Assembly (NCBI GenBank): GCA_002707185.1
Contig: PAMF01000021.1
Span: 2,931-9,796, forward strand
Source of the DNA: Chloroflexota bacterium
GTDB taxonomy: Bacteria; Chloroflexota; Dehalococcoidia; UBA3495
Length of the DNA stretch: 6,866 nucleotides
Direction: 5' to 3'
This document shows positions 1 to 6,732 of the stretch, one piece after another. The translations under genes were made by a program, and so were the position numbers. The notes under the pieces are model-generated. The model was given only the letters and a program-made list of their open reading frames with translations. It did no database searches and was not told the origin of the DNA. Each line of letters opens with the position of its first letter. The stretch's first letter is position 1.

Positions 1-60
1 GCATCATCGGCTTTTGAAATGATCAACCCTTGGATACACCACCGGCCTCCTGAACTATAG
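1..60 (+). CDS. Possible 3' end of a rightward gene (partial, unrecognised)
   Basis: Frame 1 is open from the window edge to a TAG at 58-60 and would encode 19 residues ending in INPWIHHRPPEL. The other two plus-strand frames stop within about 22 bases. If real, this is the C-terminus of a gene convergent with the large minus-strand dehydrogenase gene, whose stop codon is at 101-103, leaving about 40 bp between the two stops. Twenty open codons are weak evidence, and no family can be recognised. It could equally be non-coding. Confidence 0.22.
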   Translation, partial: ASSAFEMINPWIHHRPPEL

Positions 61-106
61 ATTAGCTTGTTATGTAACTTGTATCATTAATCTAAAATGA
101 TCAACC
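17..106. repeat. 12-bp direct repeat AAATGATCAACC flanking a gene end
   Basis: The identical 12-mer AAATGATCAACC occurs at 17-28 and 95-106, 78 bp apart. The right copy covers the stop codon of the minus-strand dehydrogenase gene (TGA, plus positions 101-103). The core TGATCA is palindromic. Two exact 12-mers in 100 bases are unlikely by chance, but no function is recognisable. It could be a short duplication scar. Confidence 0.6.
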
Positions 107-3019
107 TATAGCGTCATACAAAATTTCAACAAGATGCCTTGCCACTCTACCAGTCCCATCTTCTATCTGTTGTCGGCAAGAGACACCCATGACAGCTATT
201 TCCCAATCTGCCTCTTTGGCATGAATGGCAGGAAACAAAGCTTCATTCCCGACCTTCATTGAAACATCGTAATGCTCTTTTTCATAGCCGAATGATCCAG
301 CCATACCACAACACCCAGCTTCAATAAGTTCGACTTCGTACCCCGGGACGAGCTGTAGTGCCTTGATAGACGTCGACGTACCCATCGCGGATTTCTGATG
401 ACAATGTGCCTGGAATAAAACCTTTTTCTCTAGACTGGTCCAACTCAACTGTAATTTGCCTTCGTCGTGTAGACGTACCAAAAACTCATCTATCATAAAA
501 GAATTGTTTGCCAGACTTCGAGATTTGTCCCCTTTGACCAGGTCGGGATATTCGTCTTTGAAAGTGAGTAAACAACTAGGTTCACAGCCAATGATAGGGA
601 TATCCTGATCGGCGTACTCGTACAACTTGCTTATGTTGGATGTCGCATTTGTTTTAGCCTCATCTAACAATCCTTTCGAGATCATAGGTCGGCCACAACA
701 TTCAGTATCAGACAATATCACCTTGAATCCAGCCGATTCCAACAATGACACTGCAGCAATGCCAATCTGTGGATAATTGAAATTCATATACGTGTCATTT
801 AACAGAACAACTGTTCCGCTGTCGAGCGCCTTATTATCATCCACATGACGACGATTGAACCATTTTTCAAAAGTCTCGCGTACAAATTTTGGAGATTTTC
901 TATTTTTATGTAACCCAAGTAGTTTTTGCGCCAATAAATTACCCAATGGATTGCCTGCCATCCAATTTGAGAACGGAGCTGTTCTCGAACCCCACTTATT
1001 GATCGTATTTATGTGTGCAAACACCTTATTCCTCAATGGAACACCATTCGCTTGCTGATATTGATCTAAAAACTCATATTTGAGTTTGGCCATATCTACA
1101 CCAGATTCACACTCTGATTTACACCCCTTACACTCCAGGCATAAATCCATTGCTTCATATAGCCGACGACTGGTCATCGTTCCTTCAGGCAGAGTCCCCG
1201 ACAAAGCTGCCCTTAACAAATTCGCTCTCCCCCGAGTCGAATGTTCTTCATCTCTGGTTGCAATGTAAGAAGGGCACATACTTCCATCTAATTTTCTGCA
1301 AGCCCCCATTCCATTGCACATTTCAACCGCACCGGCAAAGTCTGTATCGATCGAAAAATCTAGCTTACTTGGCAATTCTCTGGCTTTGTAATTGGCACCA
1401 TAACGAAGATTTTGGTCCATAGGCGGACAATCTATGATCTTACCCGGATTCATGATTCCTTCTGGATCAAAGGTAGCTTTGATCTGTTGAAATAGGTTAT
1501 ATATTTCAGGGCCAAACATCTTTTCATTCCAGACACCCCGTACAATCCCATCCCCGTGTTCACCACTAAGTGAACCACCAAACTCTTTAACCAAATCACT
1601 TATTTCATCTGCGATAGACAGCATTTTGTCTATGCCTTCCTGGCTCTTTAAACTGACCACTGGCCGTATATGTAAGCAGCCGACACTCGCATGTCCATAA
1701 TAAGCCGCTTCAGTCGAGTGATTACGTACTATTTCATCAAAGCGCCTCACGAAGTCTCCCATGTTCTCGGGATCAACTGCAGTATCTTCTACAAATGGCA
1801 AAGGTTTGGCATCACCATGCATACTCATCAACAAACCCAGTCCATTCTTACGAACCGCCCAAACACTCCCTTGAGCAGATTTATCCAGGAGATTAATACA
1901 TGCATATCCATGGCCCTTCCTGGACATATCAGATTTGAGATTATCCATCTTACTTTGAAGCTCTTGCTCTGTTTCTCCATAAAACTCCACAACGAGCATT
2001 GCCCCAGGATTCCCTTCAATGAAAGACAAATTAGACCCTAAACCAGTAGAGGCCCGAGATCTCTCTAAAACATTTTGGTCCATGATCTCTATAGATGATG
2101 GAGAATGTTCTAAAATATCTTTAACAGCTTCACTAGCCCCGAAAATATCTCGGAAATGTACTACAGATAACGACGTCATAGTTGGGCAAGGAACTAGGTT
2201 GATCTTGACCTCTGTTACGGTGCAAAGAGTTCCCTCTGATCCCACTACCATTTTTGTCAGATTAAAGGAAGAATCAGTCAAAAATTCGTCCAGATTGTAC
2301 CCACTTACCCGTCTCATTATGTTCGGATAGGTATCACTTATATGAGACGAATTATCTTGAGCCAATCTGCGAACACCCCTGTATATATCTGACTCTAATC
2401 CCTCTCCACTGAGTTTCGCCTCGAGTTCCCTTGCTTCTAACGAATGGAAATGCGCCGGCCTTCCATCAGACAGAACAACATCTAATTCTTTTATGTGATC
2501 TAAGGTTTTCCCATAAATTACCGAATGGGCTCCACAAGTGTTGTTTCCAACCCCCCCACCGACGCAGGCTCGGCTCGACGTAGTGGGATCAGGGGCATAC
2601 ATAAGCCCGTAACGTTTCAACTGTCGGTTCAAGTCATCCAAAACTATCCCTGGTTGCACCCGTGCCCACTGCTCATCCACATTCACTTCTATTATCTGAT
2701 TAAGATACTTACTAAAATCGGTGACTATTGCGTGATTGACAGTCTGGCCTGCTAGGCTCGTTCCTCCTGCCCGTGGAAGGATTGGAACCTTATTAGTTTT
2801 CGCAACTTCAATAATAGCTAAAACATCTTCTACATTTCTCGGTATCACTACCCCTATAGGTTCCATTTGATAAATGCTGGCATCAGTGCTGTAAAGAACC
2901 CTAGAAAAGGGATCAAATTTGACCTCACCACTAACTTTACGCCGCAATTCGTTGGCCAGTTCTTGGCGTTGACTACCGAGTATTCTTTCTGTAGTTGCCA
3001 TTTCTCCCCCAATCAACAT
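101..3019 (-). CDS. FAD-binding/Fe-S-binding D-2-hydroxyacid dehydrogenase-like protein (YdiJ/Dld-II type)
   Basis: This 972-residue three-part fusion is likely to oxidise a D-2-hydroxyacid (D-lactate, D-2-hydroxyglutarate or similar) on FAD and pass electrons through Fe-S clusters to a membrane acceptor. Residues about 55-230 form the PCMH-type FAD domain (PRAGGTSLAGQ at 82-92; GGGVGNNTCGAHS at 153-165). Residues about 280-530 are the FAD-oxidase C-terminal domain (GHASVGCLHIRP 442-453, GEHGDG 486-491, NPGK 524-527). Cysteines 568, 574, 582 and 627, 630, 633, 637 make the ferredoxin-like part. Two CCG (cysteine-rich) modules follow (ECCGRP 773-778 with EPSC 813-816; HCHQK 872-876 with GCCGMAGSFGYE 902-913). 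No signal peptide or membrane segment is seen. The length matches E. coli YdiJ (about 1,018 residues). The chosen ATG has GAAGAG 6 nt upstream. An alternative ATG seven codons in (2999-3001) follows GGGGGAG at very short spacing. Family assignment is firm; the substrate is not known. Confidence 0.93.
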   Translation of the reverse strand: MLIGGEMATTERILGSQRQELANELRRKVSGEVKFDPFSRVLYSTDASIYQMEPIGVVIPRNVEDVLAIIEVAKTNKVPILPRAGGTSLAGQTVNHAIVTDFSKYLNQIIEVNVDEQWARVQPGIVLDDLNRQLKRYGLMYAPDPTTSSRACVGGGVGNNTCGAHSVIYGKTLDHIKELDVVLSDGRPAHFHSLEARELEAKLSGEGLESDIYRGVRRLAQDNSSHISDTYPNIMRRVSGYNLDEFLTDSSFNLTKMVVGSEGTLCTVTEVKINLVPCPTMTSLSVVHFRDIFGASEAVKDILEHSPSSIEIMDQNVLERSRASTGLGSNLSFIEGNPGAMLVVEFYGETEQELQSKMDNLKSDMSRKGHGYACINLLDKSAQGSVWAVRKNGLGLLMSMHGDAKPLPFVEDTAVDPENMGDFVRRFDEIVRNHSTEAAYYGHASVGCLHIRPVVSLKSQEGIDKMLSIADEISDLVKEFGGSLSGEHGDGIVRGVWNEKMFGPEIYNLFQQIKATFDPEGIMNPGKIIDCPPMDQNLRYGANYKARELPSKLDFSIDTDFAGAVEMCNGMGACRKLDGSMCPSYIATRDEEHSTRGRANLLRAALSGTLPEGTMTSRRLYEAMDLCLECKGCKSECESGVDMAKLKYEFLDQYQQANGVPLRNKVFAHINTINKWGSRTAPFSNWMAGNPLGNLLAQKLLGLHKNRKSPKFVRETFEKWFNRRHVDDNKALDSGTVVLLNDTYMNFNYPQIGIAAVSLLESAGFKVILSDTECCGRPMISKGLLDEAKTNATSNISKLYEYADQDIPIIGCEPSCLLTFKDEYPDLVKGDKSRSLANNSFMIDEFLVRLHDEGKLQLSWTSLEKKVLFQAHCHQKSAMGTSTSIKALQLVPGYEVELIEAGCCGMAGSFGYEKEHYDVSMKVGNEALFPAIHAKEADWEIAVMGVSCRQQIEDGTGRVARHLVEILYDAIG

Positions 3020-3123
3020 AGATCACTCTTCAGGATATTACAAAATATTATCCCATTAAGCAGATACTATAAATCATATTTATGTTAGGTATCGAAGACT
3101 AAATAGTAAAATTTCATCAGGGA

Positions 3124-3146
3124 TTTATATTAAAAAATAATATAAA
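3124..3146. repeat. Perfect 9-bp AT-only inverted repeat
   Basis: TTTATATTA (3124-3132) and TAATATAAA (3138-3146) are perfect reverse complements around a 5-nt A loop (T loop on the minus strand). All pairs are A-T, so as RNA it would be a weak hairpin. On the minus strand it lies just after the 3148-3187 hairpin and supplies the T-rich tract there. It could also be a protein-binding palindrome. Confidence 0.5.
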
Positions 3147-3147
3147 C

Positions 3148-3187
3148 ATTTAGGGAAATAATCAGCATACATTTCGAATCCCTAAAT
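3148..3187 (-). terminator. Possible intrinsic terminator after the reductase gene
   Basis: Read on the minus strand downstream of the reductase stop, ATTTAGGGA and TCCCTAAAT form a perfect 9-bp stem (plus 3179-3187 with 3148-3156) around a 22-nt loop. The sequence after it is GTTTATATTATTTTTTAA. The stem has only three G-C pairs and the U-tract is delayed by several bases and interrupted, so termination would be weak. The position between two same-strand genes fits. Confidence 0.3.
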
Positions 3188-3222
3188 ATCTTCCAGATTT
3201 CCTGACTAACACTGTCGCATGA

Positions 3223-4422
3223 TCACCATGCTTTTTTCAGGACCTCCATCACCTGTTCAAAGGAGGTTATCGGAACCGGATTGTTACGCCCTGCACCATC
3301 TTCCATGGTTAATTCAGCTATCTCACGGAGATCGTCCATGGGTATTTCCAATTCTCTAAGACGATGGGGCATGTTCAATCCTAAGATAAAATCATCTACT
3401 ACCCGATACGCGGCCTCCGCTACAGCAACGTCATCCATACCATCCGTCTGGATCCCCGCAGCACGGGCTAAGACTGCCTGCTGATTAGCCGAAGCAGACC
3501 GATTATATTCCATCACGTAGGGTTGAGTAACACATGACGTATATCCGTGTCCTATGTCGTATTTCACTCCGATCACATGTCCAATCGCGTGACTTAACCC
3601 TGATCCAACAGTAGTCGCTCCCATCATCGACAACCAAGCAGCAACCAGGCAATTCAGCCGAGCGTCCAAATTATTATCATCCTCTCGGGAGACCGGCAGA
3701 TATTTAAACAACAATTCAGCTGCTTTGGATGCGGTGGCTTCGATAGCAGGTTGATTACCATTGCAATATAAACGCTCAATACAATGATCCAGAGCTTTAA
3801 CTCCTGAAGACAACCATAACCAATCAGGGGTTCCAATAGTCATTATCGGATCCAAAACTATCAAATCAGCATACAGGCTATGGTGCCGTACTCTAATTTT
3901 CTTTGCCGCCTTGTCATCTAAAATATTCCCCCCGCCTTGATTGAATTCACCCGCTGATAGCGTGGTAGGAATAGAAATTTGAAGAGGTAGTTGCTTCCCT
4001 TCTAATTCCGGCTGTATCAAACCAGAATTCTGTAATCCTAGCTCCCTTAAATTATCCTCTGTGACTATATTTTCAGCCATCATAACGGCAATCATTCTAG
4101 ATGCATCGGATATGGTACTCCCACCTATTCCTACCAATGCGTCAGCTTTCAAATCTAAAGCCATCTTAGTCGCCGCCACAGCTGTATGTAGAGGAGCTCT
4201 TTGACTCAGACCGGAATAAACCCCAACTAATTTATCGCCTACAGCTTGCTGAACCAACTGCACCGACTCGGTTTTATCCGCCACAGTACGCCCTGAAAGA
4301 ATCATCACTCGGTCACACCCTAAATGATCCAATTCCATTTTTAGAGTAGATATCTTGTCGTAACCAAAAATGACCCGAGAAGGCACAGGTGGCCGGTATT
4401 CACCAGATAATGTTAATGTCAT
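3223..4422 (-). CDS. Iron-type (group III) alcohol dehydrogenase family protein, maleylacetate reductase-like
   Basis: This 399-residue protein has the usual length and order of the family: an N-terminal NAD(P)-binding half with GIGGSTISDASR (98-109), the TTLSAGEF segment (153-160), and a helical C-terminal half. Maleylacetate reductases reduce maleylacetate to 3-oxoadipate at the end of hydroxyquinol, resorcinol and chloroaromatic pathways. In the metal site H213, H278 and H292 are present, with H282 between them (SHAIGHVIGVKYDIGHG 277-293). The Asp that precedes the first metal His by four residues in FucO-type enzymes is Lys209, and an Asp sits at 212 instead (VKALDHCIE). This fits the maleylacetate reductase/atypical branch more than classical Fe-alcohol dehydrogenases. 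The ATG at 4420-4422 has only a weak ribosome site (GTAGAG region), but the RVIFG motif at 16-20 fits an N-terminus here. Its promoter faces away from the amidohydrolase operon. Exact substrate is uncertain. Confidence 0.88.
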   Translation of the reverse strand: MTLTLSGEYRPPVPSRVIFGYDKISTLKMELDHLGCDRVMILSGRTVADKTESVQLVQQAVGDKLVGVYSGLSQRAPLHTAVAATKMALDLKADALVGIGGSTISDASRMIAVMMAENIVTEDNLRELGLQNSGLIQPELEGKQLPLQISIPTTLSAGEFNQGGGNILDDKAAKKIRVRHHSLYADLIVLDPIMTIGTPDWLWLSSGVKALDHCIERLYCNGNQPAIEATASKAAELLFKYLPVSREDDNNLDARLNCLVAAWLSMMGATTVGSGLSHAIGHVIGVKYDIGHGYTSCVTQPYVMEYNRSASANQQAVLARAAGIQTDGMDDVAVAEAAYRVVDDFILGLNMPHRLRELEIPMDDLREIAELTMEDGAGRNNPVPITSFEQVMEVLKKAW

Positions 4423-4460
4423 AGTTCAACTCTACCTAGATTTACATGCCTATTGCCGGG

Positions 4461-4489
4461 AGTGTATCAGCGCCACTAAGGGCAGTCAA
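4461..4489 (-). promoter_or_regulatory. Predicted sigma70-type promoter for the reductase gene
   Basis: Read on the minus strand: -35 TTGACT (plus 4484-4489, 5/6 to consensus), exactly 17 nt spacer, then -10 TACACT (plus 4461-4466, 4/6 to consensus). Transcription would begin near 4453-4455, giving a leader of about 30 nt before the ATG at 4422. Confidence 0.55.
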
Positions 4490-4494
4490 ACTCA

Positions 4495-4559
4495 TTAGAT
4501 TGCAAGTTCTACATTCTGGAAATGACTTCTGATAAAGGCCTAGAAGCATGACAATCTAA
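4495..4559. repeat. Inverted repeat TTAGATTG ... CAATCTAA (possible paired operator)
   Basis: TTAGATTG (4495-4502) and CAATCTAA (4552-4559) are perfect 8-bp reverse complements, 49 bp apart. Each promoter therefore sees the same CAATCTAA box in the same orientation, 5 bp (reductase side) or 4 bp (amidohydrolase side) upstream of its -35. That spacing suits an activator touching RNA polymerase, or a looping repressor. No regulator family is identified. Confidence 0.45.
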
Positions 4560-4563
4560 ACAA

Positions 4564-4592
4564 TTGACACGAAGATTACACCATGCTAGGTT
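4564..4592 (+). promoter_or_regulatory. Predicted sigma70-type promoter for the amidohydrolase operon
   Basis: A perfect -35 TTGACA (4564-4569) is followed by a 17-nt spacer and -10 TAGGTT (4587-4592), which keeps the key first, second and last bases. A TGn extended -10 (TGC at 4584-4586) lies directly before it. The predicted start near 4599 gives a leader of about 43 nt to the ATG at 4643. Confidence 0.6.
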
Positions 4593-4642
4593 TCGGCGGA
4601 TATAAGTAACCAGTATCCCAAACCATAAACTAGGAGCACTTA

Positions 4643-5638
4643 ATGCGAACTATAGATATGCACGCTCATCTCGCCCCTCAATGTTTTTGGAAAGCCACCG
4701 AAAATGGTGGAAATTGGCACGGTATAACGCGTGAACAGGATGCTAGGGGAAGAGAGTTTGCCATTATCGGAACCGAACGTGCTCTCATGATCCCAAAAAC
4801 TAGTTGGACTCCTGAACAACGTATGATGGACATGGACTCTTTAGGAGTTGATGTCCATGTGGTCTCCCCTTACTCTACTTTCTACAATTATCGCTTGGAC
4901 ACTAAAACTGCAAAGGCGACCTCTGAAGACTGTAACGACGAAATTTACCAGATGACGCAAACCTGGCCTGAAAGATTTGCAGGGTTAGCTACACTACCCA
5001 TGCAAGACGTAAAAGCTGCCGTATCAGAACTTGAACGTGTCATGACCCAGATGAACTTCAAAGGTGCCATGATAGATGACAAGATAAATGGAGTGACCCT
5101 TGACCACCCCGACTATATGCCATTTTGGAAGGCTGCCGAAGAGATGGGAGCCTTAATCCTTTTTCATCAAGCAGGAGATACAGTAGTAGATTCCCGAATA
5201 GATCGTTACCATCTTCCTAACACTATAGGAAATCTGGCTGATCGGACTATCACTTTCGCTTCACTAGTTTTCGGCGGTGTTATAGACGCATGTCCTGATC
5301 TCAAAATATGCTTATCTCATGGAGGCGGTTATACCTGTTACGGCATAGGAAGGTTAGACAGGGGATGGACGGTGAGGCCAGAAGCTCGGGTCAATATAAG
5401 CAAACCTCCCAGTGAATATCTCAATAGTTTTTATTATGATTGTATTGTCTACACAGAACCGGCATTAAGGTATTTGATAGATGCTGTTGGGATAGAACGA
5501 GTATTATTTGGAACCGACTGGCCTTTCGATATGGAATTCGACTGGCCAGTTTCATGGATTTTAAGTTTAGCGAGCCTAAGTACAAGCGAGAAAGAAGCTA
5601 TTCTATGGAAAAACATGGAAAAGGCTCTTGACCTTTAG
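4643..5638 (+). CDS. Amidohydrolase-2 family protein, ACMSD/gamma-resorcylate decarboxylase-like (copy A)
   Basis: This 331-residue TIM-barrel metalloenzyme belongs to the ACMSD-like branch (COG2159), which mostly catalyses metal-dependent non-oxidative decarboxylation, sometimes hydrolysis, of aromatic or unsaturated acids in the cytoplasm. Candidate metal ligands are all present: H7 and H9 (DMHAHL), H175 (LFHQ), and D292 (GTDWPFD), with the catalytic-type H226 in SHGGG. R237 in GIGRLDRGW lines up with the Arg of ACMSD that reaches into the neighbouring subunit's active site. The residue after H175 is Gln, where ACMSD and copy B have Pro. The N-terminal insertion (about 17-50) differs from copy B and probably shapes the substrate pocket. 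The start is supported by AGGAG (4632-4636) six nt before the ATG and by the family N-terminus. It is the first gene of a rightward operon. Reaction and substrate are unknown. Confidence 0.9.
   Translation: MRTIDMHAHLAPQCFWKATENGGNWHGITREQDARGREFAIIGTERALMIPKTSWTPEQRMMDMDSLGVDVHVVSPYSTFYNYRLDTKTAKATSEDCNDEIYQMTQTWPERFAGLATLPMQDVKAAVSELERVMTQMNFKGAMIDDKINGVTLDHPDYMPFWKAAEEMGALILFHQAGDTVVDSRIDRYHLPNTIGNLADRTITFASLVFGGVIDACPDLKICLSHGGGYTCYGIGRLDRGWTVRPEARVNISKPPSEYLNSFYYDCIVYTEPALRYLIDAVGIERVLFGTDWPFDMEFDWPVSWILSLASLSTSEKEAILWKNMEKALDL
5360..5388 (+). repeat. 29-bp near-identical tract shared with the paralogue (copy A)
   Basis: Positions 5360-5388 match 6392-6420 in the next gene at 28 of 29 bases (the only difference is G5377 versus A6409). 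The tract encodes RGWTVRPEAR, and nearly every codon is the same in both genes, although the two proteins are only about 44% identical by my hand count. Confidence 0.8.
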
Positions 5639-5661
5639 TCCCAAAATTTAATAACAATAAT

Positions 5662-5674
5662 GGAGATTCAATTG
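5662..5674 (+). promoter_or_regulatory. Ribosome binding site that favours a TTG start for copy B
   Basis: GGAG at 5662-5665 lies 6 nt before TTG 5672-5674. The same GGAG-to-start distance is seen before copy A. The upstream in-frame ATG (5660-5662) overlaps this site and has no purine-rich site of its own. Starting at the TTG makes the N-terminus (M)RTIDIHSH line up residue for residue with MRTIDMHAH of copy A. Confidence 0.65.
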
Positions 5675-6670
5675 CGTACCATTGATATACACTCTCATTT
5701 CATACCGGAGAGCATGTGGAAGACTGTAGATACCGGTGCTGACTGGTTCGATATAAAATACCAAGAAGAAAATGGTGTTGGTTTCACGTTAAGCCACTTG
5801 GGGAAAGATCAAGTACCTCTACCAAAATTGCGATTCACAGCCGAACAACGGATCGATGACATGAATCAGCAAGGGGTTGATATGCAAGTAGTCTCAGTGG
5901 CGGCTCCTTTGTATAACTACCACTTGCCGGCCGATGAGGGCATAGAACTCGCTCGAGAAGTTAACGACGAAATTGCCGAGATGGTTAGGCTATACCCCGA
6001 CAGGTTTGCAGGTCTAGCAACCCTTCCTGTTCAGGATGTAGATCTGGCGATCACCGAGTTGAACCGAGCTGTAAACCATATCGGTCTTAAGGGCGCTGAA
6101 TTAGATTGCATAGTTAACGGTAGTAATTGGGATGAGCAGAAATTCTTCCCATTTTTTGAGGCTGCCGAGCAGATGGGCGCTGTCCTATTTTATCATCCTC
6201 AGCCCAATAATAACATCGCCGTCCAGAGAAATGGATCCTACAGTATTCCCAATTCGTTTGGAGTGTTATTGGAAGATTCATTGGTAGCAGCCACTTTGAT
6301 ATTCGGAGGAATATTGGAACGCTATCCAGATCTCAAAATCTGTATCGCACATGGGGGTGGTCCTGCTTGCTTTGGTGTTGGGCGTTGGGATAGGGGATGG
6401 ACGGTGAGACCAGAAGCTCGACTAAACATCCCGAACCCGCCCAGTACATATTTAAAGAAAATGTATTACGACTGCATCACAATGAGTGAGAGTGCTTTAC
6501 GTTTCTTAATAGATACTGTAGGCATTGACCGAATAGTTTTGGGTAGTGATTGGCCATATGTATCGTGGGATCCATCGCCTGTATCTTGGATCAATAATTT
6601 AAATAGCTTATCTGAACATGAGAAAGAGAAAATCCTGTGCAAAAATCTTGAATCGTTGTTAAACCTTTAA
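5672..6670 (+). CDS. Amidohydrolase-2 family protein, ACMSD/gamma-resorcylate decarboxylase-like (copy B)
   Basis: This tandem paralogue of the preceding gene has 332 residues from the TTG start (336 if the ATG at 5660 is used) and about 44% identity to copy A by hand alignment. It keeps the same ACMSD-type core. Numbered from the TTG, this is H7 and H9 (DIHSHF), H175 (FYHP), H227 (AHGGG), the inter-subunit-type Arg R238 (GVGRWDRGW) and D293 (GSDWPY). The loop after H175 differs completely (QPNNNIAVQRNGSYS versus QAGDTVVDSRIDRYH), and so does the stretch after the conserved Asp. The two enzymes therefore probably act on different but related substrates, or form hetero-oligomers. It lies 33 bp downstream of copy A with no visible terminator or promoter between them, so it is likely co-transcribed. 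Family certain, reaction unknown. Confidence 0.9.
   Translation: MRTIDIHSHFIPESMWKTVDTGADWFDIKYQEENGVGFTLSHLGKDQVPLPKLRFTAEQRIDDMNQQGVDMQVVSVAAPLYNYHLPADEGIELAREVNDEIAEMVRLYPDRFAGLATLPVQDVDLAITELNRAVNHIGLKGAELDCIVNGSNWDEQKFFPFFEAAEQMGAVLFYHPQPNNNIAVQRNGSYSIPNSFGVLLEDSLVAATLIFGGILERYPDLKICIAHGGGPACFGVGRWDRGWTVRPEARLNIPNPPSTYLKKMYYDCITMSESALRFLIDTVGIDRIVLGSDWPYVSWDPSPVSWINNLNSLSEHEKEKILCKNLESLLNL
6392..6420 (+). repeat. 29-bp near-identical tract shared with the paralogue (copy B)
   Basis: This is the partner of 5360-5388 and encodes the same RGWTVRPEAR segment downstream of the HGGG motif. It matches at 28 of 29 bases, well above the surrounding similarity of the two genes. Confidence 0.8.
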
Positions 6671-6732
6671 TGGACTGATTACCCACTTTCCGATGTACTA
6701 GCTCATACACTAACATGAAAAGGAGACCAATT

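Larger units (their letters stand above)
3020..3222. other. AT-rich intergenic region between two minus-strand genes
   Basis: This 203-bp gap separates the reductase stop from the dehydrogenase start. It contains the two inverted repeats listed separately and several AT-rich -10-like hexamers on the minus strand, for example TATAGT (plus 3065-3070 region) and TAATAT. None is paired with a convincing -35. The length of the gap and the hairpins suggest that the dehydrogenase gene has its own promoter rather than being tightly coupled to the upstream gene. No ORF or structured RNA is recognisable. Confidence 0.5.
4423..4642. promoter_or_regulatory. Divergent control region between reductase gene and amidohydrolase operon
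   Basis: This 220-bp non-coding stretch holds two divergent promoters with -35 elements at 4484-4489 (minus) and 4564-4569 (plus). Between them is a 74-bp segment bounded by inverted copies of CAATCTAA. Each copy lies 4-5 bp upstream of one -35. The arrangement looks like a shared operator for a regulator encoded elsewhere. No riboswitch or small ORF is evident. Confidence 0.65.

Noticed and set aside
4..48. GTG start after AGGAGG on the minus strand near the left edge
   Set aside because: The SD-like AGGAGG is good, but the frame closes after about 12 codons.
83..101. ATCATT/AATGAT hairpin next to the dehydrogenase stop as an intrinsic terminator
   Set aside because: Six-bp, AT-rich stem without a U-tract on either strand; too weak to call.
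855..3088. Plus-strand ORFs of 62-116 codons opposite the large dehydrogenase gene
   Set aside because: They lie antisense to a gene with clear multi-domain homology, overlap one another, have low-complexity or Cys/Leu/Phe-rich translations and no ribosome sites; they are frame shadows.
3217..3231. GCATG-ATCAC-CATGC palindrome over the reductase stop codon as a terminator
   Set aside because: Only a 5-bp stem and no T-tract follows it on the minus strand.
3281..3836. Short ORFs overlapping the reductase gene on both strands
   Set aside because: Same reasoning: fully inside a well-supported gene and without recognisable motifs.
4423..4642. Riboswitch or small RNA in the divergent region
   Set aside because: Predicted leaders are only about 30 and 43 nt and no conserved aptamer fold is recognisable; the inverted repeat lies upstream of both predicted transcript starts, so it is not an RNA hairpin.
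5440..5631. 63-codon ORF in another frame of amidohydrolase copy A
   Set aside because: Nested entirely in a conserved gene end; the translation has no family features.
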